From Dendrophyllia cribrosa (Eukaryota; Cnidaria; Anthozoa; Scleractinia; Dendrophylliidae): 64,000 nt of DNA. The position numbers and the translations under genes were made by a program. Shown here one piece after another: positions 22,025 through 34,364 of this stretch; within the stretch, counting starts at the first letter, position 1, and the number at the start of each line of letters is the position of its first letter. The stretch is from positions 61,846,655 through 61,910,654 of the forward strand of contig JAJLRJ010000001.1 in NCBI GenBank assembly GCA_024195265.1, written 5' to 3'. The notes beneath the pieces are model-generated. The model searched no databases. It was not told the origin of the DNA and saw only the letters and a list, made by a program, of their open reading frames with translations.

Positions 22025-22429
22025 GTGGATTGGATGGGAACGTCACTGGGGGTTAGCTCAGGGGTGACAGTCCGGGAACTTTCAGAACAATACATACACA
22101 GAGTGATAAATGGAGAAGAATTAGCGGACCCAGCAAAATTATTATTTAGAGATCCAAACGCCTTTCGCGCAGGTGAACTCCACAAACACTACGGTGCGGA
22201 CCTGGCTGAGATCATGGATCACGTGGGATGGTCAAGGCGCCACACGGCGTTGTACTACATGCAACTAGCGAAAGTCTTAAATCCAGCAGGGGCTTCGGCA
22301 AGGCTTGCCTCGAGTGTTGGCTCCGAGCCATCTGCCTCCTGGCAAGACATTAATGAGCTTAAACGTTTTGTGTGTGCCTTCCCCGCAACCAATCAGGGGA
22401 AAGGAACCTACGCAGAAGAGTGCCTGTGA
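22025..22429 (+). pseudogene. Tyrosine recombinase C-terminal fragment
   Basis: The segment NAFRAGELHKHYGADLAEIM, followed by DHVGWSRRHTALYYMQLAKV, resembles the end of a tyrosine recombinase. FRAG sits where HxxR-G is expected, GW replaces the box III His/Trp, and YY marks the nucleophile position. The box II histidine appears to be Asn and the catalytic domain N-terminal half is absent, so this is a relic. Position just before the split repeats is where Ngaro-like elements carry their recombinase. The fold assignment is by motif only. Confidence 0.5.
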
Positions 22430-22629
22430 GGTACGATGAAAATCTACCTCTCAGAGTTAGGGTATTGGATCGGGGTTTAGTTTTGGGGAGTTATGATTTG
22501 GTTCAGGAAGAGGGATGCCCTCTTTCGACGGTCCAACGTTGGTCTCCTTAGGTGGCTGTTTAGTATTGGGGAGGAGCCCATCGTTGACCGGGTAGATAGA
22601 AACAGACTTAGTGACATTAAGTAACAGGA

Positions 22630-22687
22630 GCCAAATTTATCCCCAATCTTATTGCGGTACGACAATGGATGCGGTGTTGGATAGTTT
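22630..22687 (+). repeat. Split direct repeat B1
   Basis: 58 bp (GCCAAATTTATCCCCAATCT and onward), repeated at 22910-22967 (B2). B1 joins A2 through ACTATT at 22688-22693. Confidence 0.9.
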
Positions 22688-22693
22688 ACTATT

Positions 22694-22768
22694 CACACTG
22701 CATACATTAAAGTGACGCATATAAGATCAACACGTGTGAATAAATTATCACTTTGGCTCAACTGCAGC
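22694..22768 (+). repeat. Split direct repeat A2
   Basis: 75-bp copy of 19699-19773 with one G/A difference, directly after the B1 junction. Confidence 0.9.
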
Positions 22769-22909
22769 ACGGGGAGGGATTGTGCGGGTACGGGGCGACG
22801 AGGTGCTTACGGGCAAGCCCTGGGAACTAATGCTAGACTAGTTATCTTTCCCTCCCTCCCACCCTTACTTTTTTCCCACACTGTGACCGTTGTCGCGTTG
22901 CCAAATTTA

Positions 22910-22967
22910 TCCCCAATCTTATTGCGGTACGACAATGGATGCGGTGTTGGATAGTTTACTATTAGTT
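22910..22967 (+). repeat. Split direct repeat B2, right end of the element
   Basis: 58-bp copy of 22630-22687, followed by ACTATT and then flanking DNA (AGTTTTTTTTAACCCGTGAA). Confidence 0.9.
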
Positions 22968-22973
22968 TTTTTT

Positions 22974-23828
22974 AACCCGTGAATACGCGCATGCGTAATG
23001 AACGGGTTATCGGTAACGGTGGCTTAAATTCACTCACTCAGCTCCTTCCATCAGTTTTAAACTTAATGACGTGAACTAGAAACGACTAGTAATGATTATA
23101 ACAATAAATATGTGGAAGATTAAATTTCGTCACGTCTGTTCATGCCATTAGATTCAAGTGTATTGGCTAAAGTGATCAAACAAGATTCTCTCGCTTTACG
23201 GATCATGCTTCTATTAGAATTAATGAGTTCTAATGGGATGATTTGGAGGTCATTGATGGAGTGTCCGGTGAGAGCAAAGTGCTGTGTATTGACTGCCGCG
23301 TCACTCGTTTTAAAGTGGAGTTTTCTGCAACTTGTGAAAGGATTATTTCGATTGAACATGGACTAAAGCGAGGAGTATTTTTGCCCCTGGTTCGTCCTGT
23401 TCTCCGCCATGTTTTGTTTTGTGTTCTTCTGATCGAGCACACGAATGACGTCACACATTTTTGGCCGCGCTCAAAATGTCGCAAATTTCAGGTCCCGGCG
23501 GGAGTTTTCAAACCGCTAAAAATAGTGGTTCCTCTTCGCGCAAAAGAGGAAAACGACTGAAAATGAAATAAAGGTAGACAGACAACTTTAATTGCTGTAG
23601 CTCCGGTTTTAACTTCTCTGTGTCTACGCTGCGCAAGCGAAGTAGACATAAACTGTCAGGATGATCGGCACCTGTGCAGGTGTTTTCACGCTTGTGATGA
23701 TTTTATCTTGTCGTTGGATCTTCAAGATCAATGTGTATCATCATGGTCACTCCTTAATTAGACATTTAGAACGACAGTGTGATCGATTATCAGTTAAACG
23801 ACTGAACGTTCGCTATTACCAAACAATA
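22974..23828. other. Dispersed repeats, no supported gene
   Basis: 22977-23050 is an inverted copy of about 5600-5680. 23622-23755 is the third copy of the TGTCTACGCTGCGCAAGCG repeat. The intervening 23100-23580 has short frames on both strands, none with a recognisable domain. Confidence 0.45.
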
Positions 23829-24010
23829 GGCCATTTGCACGATGGCGTCATTTGACTACAACTACCAGAATTCATTTCGTTTTTCCTTTCTTATTTAAAT
23901 TTTGTAATCCCAGTGCGGTTTAAATAACAATAGCCCTAATTTGCACTACAAAGAAAAAAACTGAAGGATTCTGGTAGTTGTAGTCATATGACGTCATCGT
24001 GCAAATGGCC
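23829..24010. mobile_element. 182-bp TA-flanked MITE, second copy
   Basis: Same length and nearly the same sequence as 2746-2927, with inverted ends GGCCATTTGCACGATG and CATCGTGCAAATGGCC. TA lies on both sides (23827-23828 and 24011-24012). Confidence 0.8.
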
Positions 24011-24143
24011 TATTGTTTTCATTGACAAGTCATTTGTTATTCTATTTGTCTTGTTATTCATCGCTTTAGACAGAAAACATAGATACGTCAATAAAAAATA
24101 GAAAACAATATATCACATTGTAAATTTTAGTAACACCATGTAC

Positions 24144-24173
24144 CTGAAGAAAGCTGGTCTGGCCAGCTGAAAC
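24144..24173 (+). ncRNA. Hammerhead-like core motif (Penelope-type end?)
   Basis: CTGAAGA, then A, a 6-bp stem (AGCTGG / CCAGCT) with a 5-base loop, then GAAAC. This is the CUGANGA - stem II - GAAA order of hammerhead ribozymes, with one extra A before the stem. The motif at 9308-9336 has the identical architecture with a different stem (GGCAGC / GCTGCC). Stems I and III were not established, so catalysis is not claimed. Confidence 0.35.
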
Positions 24174-26705
24174 ATTCTACTAATTTAAAGAAATTATTCG
24201 CTGTTTTTTTTCATTACATTTATCGTCATCATGATAAAAAGAGGCATTCAGGCATGTAAATCGTTTTCGCACCAGGACTAACCGACACAAACCTCAGTAC
24301 AACAGACCAAGCTTAAAATGTTAAAAGGACACTGCCACGCCAAAGTAACAAAATTGTGTTCATTTAATTTTCATGTTATATCGCCAAATGCCAGCAAATA
24401 CACAACTAAATTCCATAGCACAAAACAGAAGCAGTAAAATGGAGAGAAAATGCAGGACTACAAGGATGGAAGTAGATTACAGTTCATTAATTTAGATTTC
24501 GTGACAGGTGGCCTGCAAATCCAAATTGCCATTAGGGTGGAATTTTGACCTTTTTTAGTCGTTATTTTGACTTTTTACTTCATATTTCTTTGTGTCCATC
24601 ACTTTTGGCGATTTTTTTTTTCCAATTTTGAGATAATGAAGCAAGCTTGAAGCATGCTCTTGGCCATAATCATAAAAACACCGTCGATATTTCAGCCGGG
24701 ACCCTGTCACTTTAATTCTCTAGTAATGGTAAATAGTCTTCAAACATGTCACTTGGAACTCACAGGCACCTGTAATTCCTGTCATATCAAACAGTAGTCC
24801 ATTGAATATAACAAACAGCAATCATCTGGTACTTTGTTTGAATATCAATATGGGACCAATGAACCAAGTTTACGACTGATATATTAATTATCAGTGGTTA
24901 TGGTTTATCGCTACATATACCTTTGAGGTTTTAAAATTCTAGCATTACAGATCATGACGATTTCATAAACAAGGTTTCACTATTAAAGATATTGTCTCTT
25001 TTTTCGGTGAGTAAAACAATTTTATTGTTTATTTTGATCTATTTCATACACTATTTAGTACATGTACAATGTTTCATTCACAGCACTGACATGAAACAAC
25101 TTCCACTGATCAACACTTCAGTGCGCATCATTAACACGACTAACACTTGTCAGGCTAAATATTAACTTTTCACTTAATATGTGATAATGTGATTACAACT
25201 GCTTGGTCACTTTAATTTATAAAAATGGATCACCAAACTTCTAATACGCCTATTGCCAAACATCTGTTTCACCAATAGAAAGACAAACGTTAGTCAAGTT
25301 AGATTCTATAATCATTTATATGGTTTAAGGCTAAGAATTATTGTTTTAATCAACAAGAACGCTTTGTGTAGACTGATCTAGAGAAATGATAACTTTAGAA
25401 ACCACATTCAAGACAACGTTGTTCTAATCTTATGTTGTTTATCTTGACACAGGGCTAAATACAAGGTACTTCATAACAGTAAGTTAAGTTCTGTTCGTAA
25501 TTGATAAGTGATTTTCTTTGCACGAAAGACAGCTTTTATTTTTTTCGCTTGGGCTGTCATTTGATTCCAACAATTCTGATTTACACAGCCTGCCCGTTTA
25601 ATTTTCTCGTTTGATTTTCGGTGATGTACATAGCGATTAATTTTTTTAACTCACCTATATTTATTCATTTTTTTTTTGTTATCAATCTCATTTAATATCT
25701 ATACAATTTTATTATCTTCATGGAGAATTTATTTTGCCTTTGCCCTTTGCAAAATGTAACATACTAGATTTCAAGGACTCCATTAAAGACCCAAATCAAT
25801 TTTATGCAACATTAACGCTTATCAGACCAAATATTAACGTCTCCTCTAAGTCCTCTTTATATAGTGTTAGTTTAAACTTCGATTTGGTCGTAAATATTAT
25901 AGATAAATATATTTCAGTTCGTTTTATCTCGGGAGTTAAGATAACGTTATCCTGAGATTTTGTAGCGATGGTGGGGGTCACGTGATATGTTCACTTAAAC
26001 GTGAAGGCACAACTGAATTTTAGTAAACCGGCTATAAAAATCAGAAATATTGGGGCTTGGCTTATATCTGTGATAAAACGGCGACTATTTTGGTTTCACC
26101 GAATTTGCGGTTTTGTTAAGCCAAATCAAAGAAAAAATATCTCAGTATTTCAGCGAATTCAGTTCCGCGTCAATGAATCGATGCGAATGTTTGTAGGTTT
26201 AGAAAGTTGCTTTTTCAATCATCACAAATACGTTATGAATCAGCAGAACTAAATTTCGAAAGTAATCTGTTGGACTTGTAGTTGTGTCGAATGTTTTGTG
26301 CTCAAAAAGCGCCTTTCTTTAAATCTGTTTTGATTGTTGCACTTTTTCATTGGTCACGTAACATTTATTTCGACATTTAGCTGAATGTGGTTCTTGAAAA
26401 GGTACACAGAATCTCATTATGTGGGTTTGGGTCAATCTTATTTCTCCACTAATAGGTAACATTTTAATCGTTAAAATTTTAATACCGATAAAGACGATGT
26501 CATTAAACATCGTTTAGTCATACCTTTTGATTTTGCTTACTTTTGGAGAAAATTGAGTTTTCCTTTCGATATAAAGTACATCCATAACGAAAGCTTTAGA
26601 CCAAAAAGTAAGACATACCTTCTTAAAATACTCTATGTTAAATATTCTCGTGAATTAGACACTAAGAGGTCTCTCCATGTGTTTTCTTACCAGCTCTTCT
26701 GAGGA
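24174..26705 (+). other. Upstream region of the complete PL8 gene
   Basis: About 24320-24715 may be a MITE (TTAAAAGGACACTGCCAC against CCCTGTCACTTTAA). 24735-25015 resembles 8825-9075. The rest is AT-rich with no supported gene. A TATAAAG lies at 26570-26576, about 130 bases before the PL8 start codon; it is a plausible but unproven core promoter. Confidence 0.4.
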
Positions 26706-29700
26706 ATGCCAGAAGACAGGTTCCTTCTTCTTGTTGTGGCTGGTGCTGTCTTGTTGTTACTGCCAACAGGTCAAAGCGGTGAGTCTCCGTTACTGTAATT
26801 ACTTGTAAAAGTAATATTTGCTGCCTCGTAACTTTATATAAACGAGCTATAGGTTTAGTGGGGAAAAGGAATACAATTCTTTGCCAAAAGAAATGCGCAC
26901 TTTAAATAGAAGCTTTGGGTTCCTTTTTTTAAGCCTTCTCTTTTTTTGTGGGAAACAGCTATAATTTTTTAAAGTAATTTTTAAGAAAATGACAAATCAA
27001 GTAGTTTAAAACGTGTTTAGATAGCCTTCAGTACCATGCAAATTTTAACATTTTTTATTTTCGTTTTAAGTTAAACAGGACCCTGTATATATAAAGTTAC
27101 CCATAACAAGTCTAACTACGATGCTTACTCAAATCTCATTTTTTAAAGAGCTTCGTGTGCTAACATTTACTTATTAATATTCTCCTCTTTTAACTCGAGA
27201 AATTTATGTATTCCTTTGGCTCTCCTGCCTGGAAAGTCAAACTCGTACAAATATTACAAGAAATGCTAACTCCTTTGAAGATCTTATTTTAGACAATTTG
27301 CCGTATGAGAACTAAAATATTTTGCCTCTCTAAATAATGACAAAAAAACTCGATACTTCTTGCTTTTCTAAAAAAAAATTACCTAAAAAATTCATAAGTA
27401 GTAATCATAGGTAACTGTAACTATTTGATTTTTTGTTATGTTGCTTATTTTTTACAGGGGTTTGTCCTCCGATTGTATCTGTATTTATTCATCTATTTAT
27501 CTAGATTAATTTTGTAACGAGGAAGCCCTATGTCAAAGCCTGGTGGTTTCTCATGGGCTTCCTCGCCACTTACAAAATGTACTATTTTAATTTTCTGTGT
27601 GATTTTTATTCGCATTTATGCTTTGGAAGATAATTCCAGAAAAAAGTAGAGATGGGTTAATTCAGTAAAGAAACTGCAGTTCTCGGCCGCGTTTTGAATT
27701 TTAGAAAACCAAAAAAACCCAGGCACGGTTGTTCTAAAGGTTCCCCCTTTTTTCATCCTAGCAACTAAGAAGTGCGAAGTTAGCGAAAAAAATAAAGGAA
27801 AAGAAAAGAAAACACGTCCTCAATGTCGCAAACCAATTTTTACATCTTTAACGGACGATACAACTACTTAAAAGTACATGTAATTGTCTTATCTACTGAA
27901 GGTGATCAATTGTTCATTGAACGTCGATAAACAGTACTCCAAACTTATTTGCATAGAATGGACATAGCACATGAAATAAGTAAAATAAGGTAATGATTAA
28001 GGTATGAAAATAATAAGCTGGATACTGAATTAGCAAAAAGAAGTAAGGCATCTATTGAGATGCTTGTGACATATAATATGTAGCAGTCCATTGCAAACAG
28101 CATGTGTTGTGTTATAGTTTTCCGTTACCGACATTCATAGTGACGATGCCTTTTTTCTTTTTTTCTTTTTTTTTTTATTCCATGCCTTTTCCCAGTGAAT
28201 CGATGTGACGATACATTAGATTTTGAAGACCCCAGGCAGCAAAATTGCTTCGTTGTTGCAACCAGCTCAAGAGGAAGCATTTCAATCTCCAACTTCACAG
28301 CCAAAAATGGAGCAAAGTCTCTCAAACTGGAGTCCGATGCTGGTGGCACATCAGAGTTTAGGTACACAAGGCCATCAGGTTCTCCTATAGAAGGAAAAGT
28401 CCTGTCGAGAGGAGGCATTAAGATGTGGATTTACAAAACAACTGCTGTCAAAGGAAAAGTGATGGAAGTTAGACTGACCGATAGTATCAAAATCGTAAGA
28501 GTGGGGTCATTTATGGTCGACATGGGATTCAAAGGTTGGAGAGGAATATGGGTTTCGTACAACGAGAGTAAAGAAAGTATCGACAGTTTTAAAAATAAAG
28601 CGAAAATTACGAGAGTCGATTTTGTTTTAAGCCATCAGGATACCATCTATATTGATTTGCTTGAATTTGTGCCCAGTCTCGCCTTCCAATCCCGGGATAA
28701 GATTGTTCCACCTTTCACCAAGTTTGGTTCAAAGTATGACTATAGGGACTTTTGGCAACAAAGTTATCGATGGAGTCAGGAAACACCATCTGCTACTCCC
28801 ACAGGTATTGATCCGTCAAAAAAATTAAGTATTGCACACATTGAAAGTCGCTTGAGAAACTGGTACTGTGATGAAACGACAACAACTTATGATTTTACAG
28901 GCACTCTGAAGAAACGCTGGAACACACTTCAGAAAAGCATCGACAATGCGCAAAATGAATACGACCGGCTTCTGTTTAAAACAGTTCTCAACAAGACCGT
29001 GATCACTGGTCCTCCACTGTTTTGCCTGAAATGTACAAGAGGATCAACAAAGTATTCATCCACTATTCAGACAAGGAAGTTTAGCTTCGTTATGACGAGC
29101 ATTTTGCAGCCTTTGGCAGTAGAATTGCACTTAAAATCACGACCTGATGAAATTACAAGGACAGTGACTGAAGAGACACCAGTATTGAATTCGCGTACGA
29201 ATAGAAAGGCACTCATTCGCATTTGTGGAAAGCACAAATCAAGGCAGGATGAGTTTCATAACCATTTAAAAACGCAATTAAAGCCTTACACAGAAGCCAA
29301 AGTCCGCCTTTCATTAGAATACATAAATCGAGCTCGTCTTCAAAGAATTGTTAAGGTCTTAGATTACCTTGAAAATCAAGGATGGGCAGATGGAAGTGCG
29401 TTGGGTTCCCTGTACATGGAGATGCTTCGAAGTAGCGCTGGATTCATTCACAGTCTTTTCCTTCTAAGAGACGTCTTGCATAAGAATACAGCATTCAAGA
29501 ACAGAACGCAAGACTTAATAAATGCTGCCAAATGGTACCACGACTTTGGAGAAGTATATCAATCGTCGTTCGAGTACAAAGGGACAACAGCGGACTTTAT
29601 GATAACGAGATTGTTAGCTCGGCTTATTATTGTTTTGGCAATGCCTAATAGTACAGCAGACGAGCAGAAAGCAAGACAGCGAGATATGGACGCATTAAAA

Positions 29701-32128
29701 AGATGGATGGAAAATGCTTTGACTATCAATAGAGCATTGGGTGGAGTGGTCAAACCTGATTATACTGGCTTCCATCACATGACATTCTATGCATCTGCAT
29801 ACATACCAACCGCGTTGCACACTGCGGCACAAGTACAATATCTTTTAGAGGGAACGGACTTTGAATTATCAGAACAAGCAAAGCGCAACTTACGAGAAGG
29901 TCTTAAAACTCTCAGGATCACAGCTGTGAAATATTCTACTCCAAGCAGTGTAGGAGGACGCTTTCCAGACTATTCTAAGGCAGTTCTAGCAAGCGATCTT
30001 CCAGCCTATGCGTACATCAGTGCATCCCATCCAGGGTCGCTATCGCCAACACCAGTAAAAGGTATCGACATTTCCGTCCTAAACAATAATGCAGAAATGT
30101 TTCAACGGTTGTATCAGCCTTCGCATGCTGTTGTCGATACAAATTTAAACAATGGTCGGATCAAAGCAGGGAAATCCTACTTTAATACCCTTGGCTCTCT
30201 GCAAGTAATGAGCATGGTAAGTGTGTTGTGTGAATGACTATGGAAACGATAGAAATTATTAAATGAAATTAATATCAGAACATGATTATCAACTTACATG
30301 CGAAAATGATTTTTTTTTTTTTGCAAAAAAGTATTTAAAGGTAACTACATGAAATGATGGAACATTTAAATGAAAAATAAACGTTTTGCATTGTTGTCCT
30401 GAGACTGTGTTTAGTTGTTTGTTGTTATTGGCAATAGCATAGTGAAGTGGTGTTTTGAGGACATGAAGAACGCGTAACGGTAGCATTTCTGAACGTTTCG
30501 GCAAGACAGTTGAGTCAAGGCTCTACTTTCTTGCATTATAAGTTTTTAAAAGTTAAACATGACGATGTCGTATATTAGAAAAGGACATTTTAGAAAGGTG
30601 AATGGTGGTGTAGTTTCATCTCTAACGTTTTAAAGAAATGCTCAGCCTAGTTATACCTTTAAAGCAACAGTACTATCTATTTTTTATTTCTCTTTAGGTG
30701 AATTCGTTGGCCAATTCAACGAGCGTGAGTGCGGAATTATCTCCAGAAGGTCATTGGACCAAGAACTTTGCAGCGCTCTCAATTCACCGTCGTAAAGACT
30801 GGGTTGTTACAGTGAAGGGATTTAACAAGTATGTCTGGGACTTTGAAGGAACTCCTTCTGAGAATCCTAACGGCATCTTTGCAAGTCATGGCTCGATGCT
30901 AATAGCTAACAGCGAGCAGGCGTTGATGGCACATGATATAAATGCTGGGTGGGATTGGACGAAAATCCCTGGCACCACAGCGATGTCACTTACTGCCAAT
31001 GAAAGAAAGTTGAAGACAGGAAGAAACTTCAGTCCACAATCTTCTGCCGGAGGCGTTACCTTCCAGGGATCAGAGTCTTTGTCAAGCGGAATGTTTGCCA
31101 TGGACTTCCATCAGCCAGATTATGACTTCTTAAATAAACATGCTTTTGCCAATATCAAACTTTACTTTAAGAAGTCTGTTTTCTTTTATCAAAACCTCCT
31201 AGTCTGCCTGGGAAGCAACATTAGAATAGCCAATGGAGCCGGAAAGAAAACACAGACAACACTTTTCCAAGACAAGCTGCAGAGAGGTTCTTCCACATTC
31301 TTCATCGAAGTGGATGGCAACGTAAAAAATTATACAACTCCATTTTCAGCCATGACTCCATATTATCAGAGCGGAGCAACCCCGTATACTATTCTAGTAG
31401 ACACGAAAGGCAACAGCTACTACATTCCATCCTCAAGCGCCCCTAGTCTTAAGGTTCATGTTCAAAATCAAATCTCAGAAAATCAATCAGGGAAAACGTC
31501 CAGTGGTGAGTATGCTACTGCCTGGCTTGAGCACAGCTCGGTCGATGGAAGCTACGAGTATGCAATTTACGTGAACACACCATCAAATCCGAACAATGCA
31601 GATACTGCTTGGCTTCTACAAGAAGATAAGAAACAGCTTTATGAAGTGCTTAAGCAAAATGATGAAGCACATGTTGTGAGATTTCATACAGCACCGAACC
31701 GTTTGACAGCAATAAGTCCCTTGTATGGTTACGTGATTTTTCGGCCCACCACAACACTTCCATGGGGACCAATCAAGGAAGTGAACAAACATTGTCGCCT
31801 CATGGTAGCTGAATCAGAGACGGAGCTCTACGTCAGCATCAGCTATCCTGATCTGGATTTCAACACCTCAACAGTGTTACACACGTTAGGAGATGTGGGA
31901 GCGTTGGAGTTGTTCCACATGGAAAGCACCGAAAACGAAGTACGTGTCACGCTGGTAGCCGATGTTGAGGAGACCTTTCCAACGCCGGTGGTTCATGGAT
32001 CGCCACCTGACTATGTACCAAGTGTTCGAGTGGATTCGTCATCTTCATCTCCTCCAAACAAGGGCAACAAAATTGTCTTCGCTAATCTTAAGAATGGGTT
32101 CAGTGTGGAAATCAATTTGAGAAAATAG
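26706..32128 (+). CDS. Secreted PL8 polysaccharide lyase (chondroitin lyase type), complete, three exons
   Basis: Exons 26706-26778, 28196-30216 and 30698-32128 join in phase with GT-AG introns (donors GTGAGT and GTAAGT) to give 1174 residues. Residues 1-24 form a signal peptide (MPEDRFLLLVVAGAVLLLLP). Next come an N-terminal beta domain (about 25-200), an alpha toroid (about 210-620) and C-terminal beta sandwiches (about 700-1174). From my recall of chondroitin ABC lyase, the catalytic residues correspond to His551 or His552 in GFHHMTFYASAY, Tyr560, Arg613 in VGGRF and Glu748 in YVWDFE; GWDWTKIPGTT follows. All four appear present, so the enzyme should be active on glycosaminoglycans outside the cell or in the gut. 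It is slightly longer than bacterial relatives. The family is known mainly from bacteria; introns and a eukaryotic-style signal exon show it is resident in the animal genome. Exact substrate is unknown. Confidence 0.92.
26779..28195 (+). other. Intron 1 of the PL8 gene
   Basis: 1.4-kb phase-1 intron from GTGAGT (26779) to the pyrimidine-rich TTTTCCCAG (28195). It contains a hairpin-forming pair near 27512-27575 (GAGGAAGCCC and GGGCTTCCTC, with TTTTGTAA / TTACAAAA outside), probably a small repeat. No coding sequence was seen. Confidence 0.7.
30217..30697 (+). other. Intron 2 of the PL8 gene
   Basis: 481-base phase-0 intron, GTAAGT to TTTCTCTTTAG. Nothing else was recognised. Confidence 0.8.
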
Positions 32129-32930
32129 AGTTTAAGTCTGGAAGTTAAATACTTAGAGTCTTTTGTTCCTTCAACATACAGCAAATGAGATTTACTTACT
32201 GTTTTACTGTTATTGGGTTGGTCAATGTTTCCGGGGCAGCAAATGACACTGATTAGAAATTTGGGCTCCCTTTATCTGTAACATTAACGCACCGCTATAA
32301 GGGTTAGTTGTTTAACAACAACCGAACGTCAGTCTGTCTCTCTTCGTACAAATGACCTTGAAGTAACTACAGATGGTTTCAGAAAACAGTAGAAAAATAA
32401 ATAGAACATGGAACGACAATAGCAAAAAAGAACAAAAGAAGGTTAAGATAGAATAGCAGGATATCACGATAATTCGCAATAAGAATAACGAATGATTTTT
32501 TTTTTCATGGAAAACTCATTGAAATTAAAAGACATCGGGCACAGGCTTGGGAAACCGGAACCGAAGGTAATACTTTGTTGTCCCATTATCTGTTGTAACG
32601 TAACTTCTTAATATTTGTAAAACAATTTTCAGTTGTAAAGGATACAGTTAGCATAGCAAAGGTATCATGGATGTTTTAAAACTGAATAAGTAATAATGAC
32701 AATAAACAAGAAATCATGTTTTCTTGTACTTAAGGTGAATAATTAAACACAAGAGTGAGATTAAGCTGTTGCACCTGCTTATCAAGGGATGATTGTTCCT
32801 GAACAATGTGAAATTCTCTTTTCTCTTTGATCTTTGTTGATAGGGATAGGAGACAGAATCAAAGATAGAAAAACATTTCATTAGTGACAGGTGTCCCAAG
32901 AAGCTAGAGCAAGACTTGCCTCCTTTTTAA
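32129..32930 (+). repeat. PL8 downstream block, copy 4
   Basis: Uninterrupted version of the block. It is nearly identical to 60706-61510 and more diverged from 1272 and onward. AATAAA at 32396-32401 may serve as a poly(A) signal. The intact TTAAGGTGAATAATTAAACA at about 32729 is the empty site for the elements at 2277 and 3046. Confidence 0.8.
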
Positions 32931-34364
32931 CTCGTTACTACGCATGCGTAAAACGAAATATAGGTATTATGTAGTAAAAAAAGGGATGTTAAAAGTTGTT
33001 AACTTTTGTCCGGGAGGTTAGTTCTTTATACAAGCTATATAAGGGCATTAAGGATATGGTTGGTACATACCGGTTAAAATTTCAAGAAGGGCGTCGCATA
33101 CCGCCACTAAAATTTTTCTGGAGTACGCCCGGACCTATTGTTAATTTCCCTAGGGAATTGGCATTGAGTTTCGATATCTCACGTTACCTATCAATCTTTC
33201 AAATTTGTTTTTAAGTGGATGTGTCCGAGACGGCTTAATTGATCTTCAAAGGTTCAAAAAATTTGTGTTTTTCTTGTCAATCATTTGTCGTAAAACCATT
33301 AAAGCTCCTTTAGAAGGGTAAAAAAGGTCAAACGTGTGTTCTTGGGAAACGCAGTTTGAGAATTTCACGGTGTATTTTTAAAATGAATGGAGACGTTTTA
33401 CTTTTGCTCCTGTCACTCTTGTTCAACCAGTGAATGTCACAAGAGTTTGCACTGAAGTTTGTGTTTTTCTTGACGAGGAAGGAGTAATTAGTAAGTTGAA
33501 TTTATTAAATGAATGGCTTTGAGTTCTCATGGTATGTTATCATTTGATGAACTTTTGATCTGAAATTACCGATCACGCGAACGACTTTGCCTTTTGTTCT
33601 ATTTTGGAATAGTGAATCATTGCCATTATTAGATTTAGGTACATGGTAGAATGTATTGACGGTGATAAAAATTGCGCTTTGATTATGCAATAGTATGCAA
33701 AGGACCTCGTGATTTTGGCTGATTTAGTCAAACCATATTATTTTGTGCAAATGTAGAAGTTTTTGTTTGCTGCAATCCTCTCTACAGTTCTCTTCGTGTA
33801 CAAGTAAAATTTTGTTGTTCTGAATTGAATGACAAAGCAAGAATTTTAACAACCATTTTATAAGCGATTTGAGCATTTCGATTTAAGACAGTCATCGGGC
33901 ACTATTATGGACATACCATTTTCTCGAAAAAAAATCCAGCACACCGTAGTATAGGAGTACAATATTCTTAGTTAAAACGGTTTAGGCTTTTTCAGTTGAA
34001 ACAAAAAAAAAAAGTAAACAATTGTTTTTCGGTGGTACTTATAAATCTAATTAGAAAAGCAATTTTAGAGAAATTGGTCAAGAATAGCACGAAAAAGTGG
34101 TCATCAAACCCCATAAAGAATGTCGAATGTGTTGGATAGCAAAAAAGTACAACTGAATAAAGTGAAAGCTTGATTCTTTTAACTAGGTACGGATTTATTA
34201 CTATCTTCCGAGAAGAGAAAGCTCAAAAAATTAAATGTGATGAATATCGTAAGCTGATTGATAATGACTATAACATGTCGTACGTGCAATTTGACGCTTT
34301 ATCCTTCACGCAATCGGCACGGCGTTTTATCGCCCAAATAGAGATACGATTTTCTCGATACACA
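32931..34364. other. Unassigned intergenic DNA
   Basis: AT-rich, with no domain-bearing frame on either strand and no repeat shared with the rest of the window that I could see. Confidence 0.4.

Larger units (their letters stand above)
19693..22973 (+). mobile_element. Degenerate Ngaro-like retroelement with split direct repeats
   Basis: The layout A1-body-B1-A2-B2 is seen directly: A at 19699-19773 and 22694-22768 (75 bp, one mismatch), B at 22630-22687 and 22910-22967 (58 bp). The word ACTATT occurs at the left end (19693-19698), at the B1/A2 junction (22688-22693) and at the right end (22968-22973), as expected for tyrosine-recombinase integration without a target duplication. The body keeps a glutamine-rich Gag-like frame with a nonsense codon, a minisatellite, a CCHC knuckle and a recombinase C-terminal fragment. 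RT and RNase H are missing. An AATAAA at about 21708 follows the CCHC frame. Confidence 0.8.
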
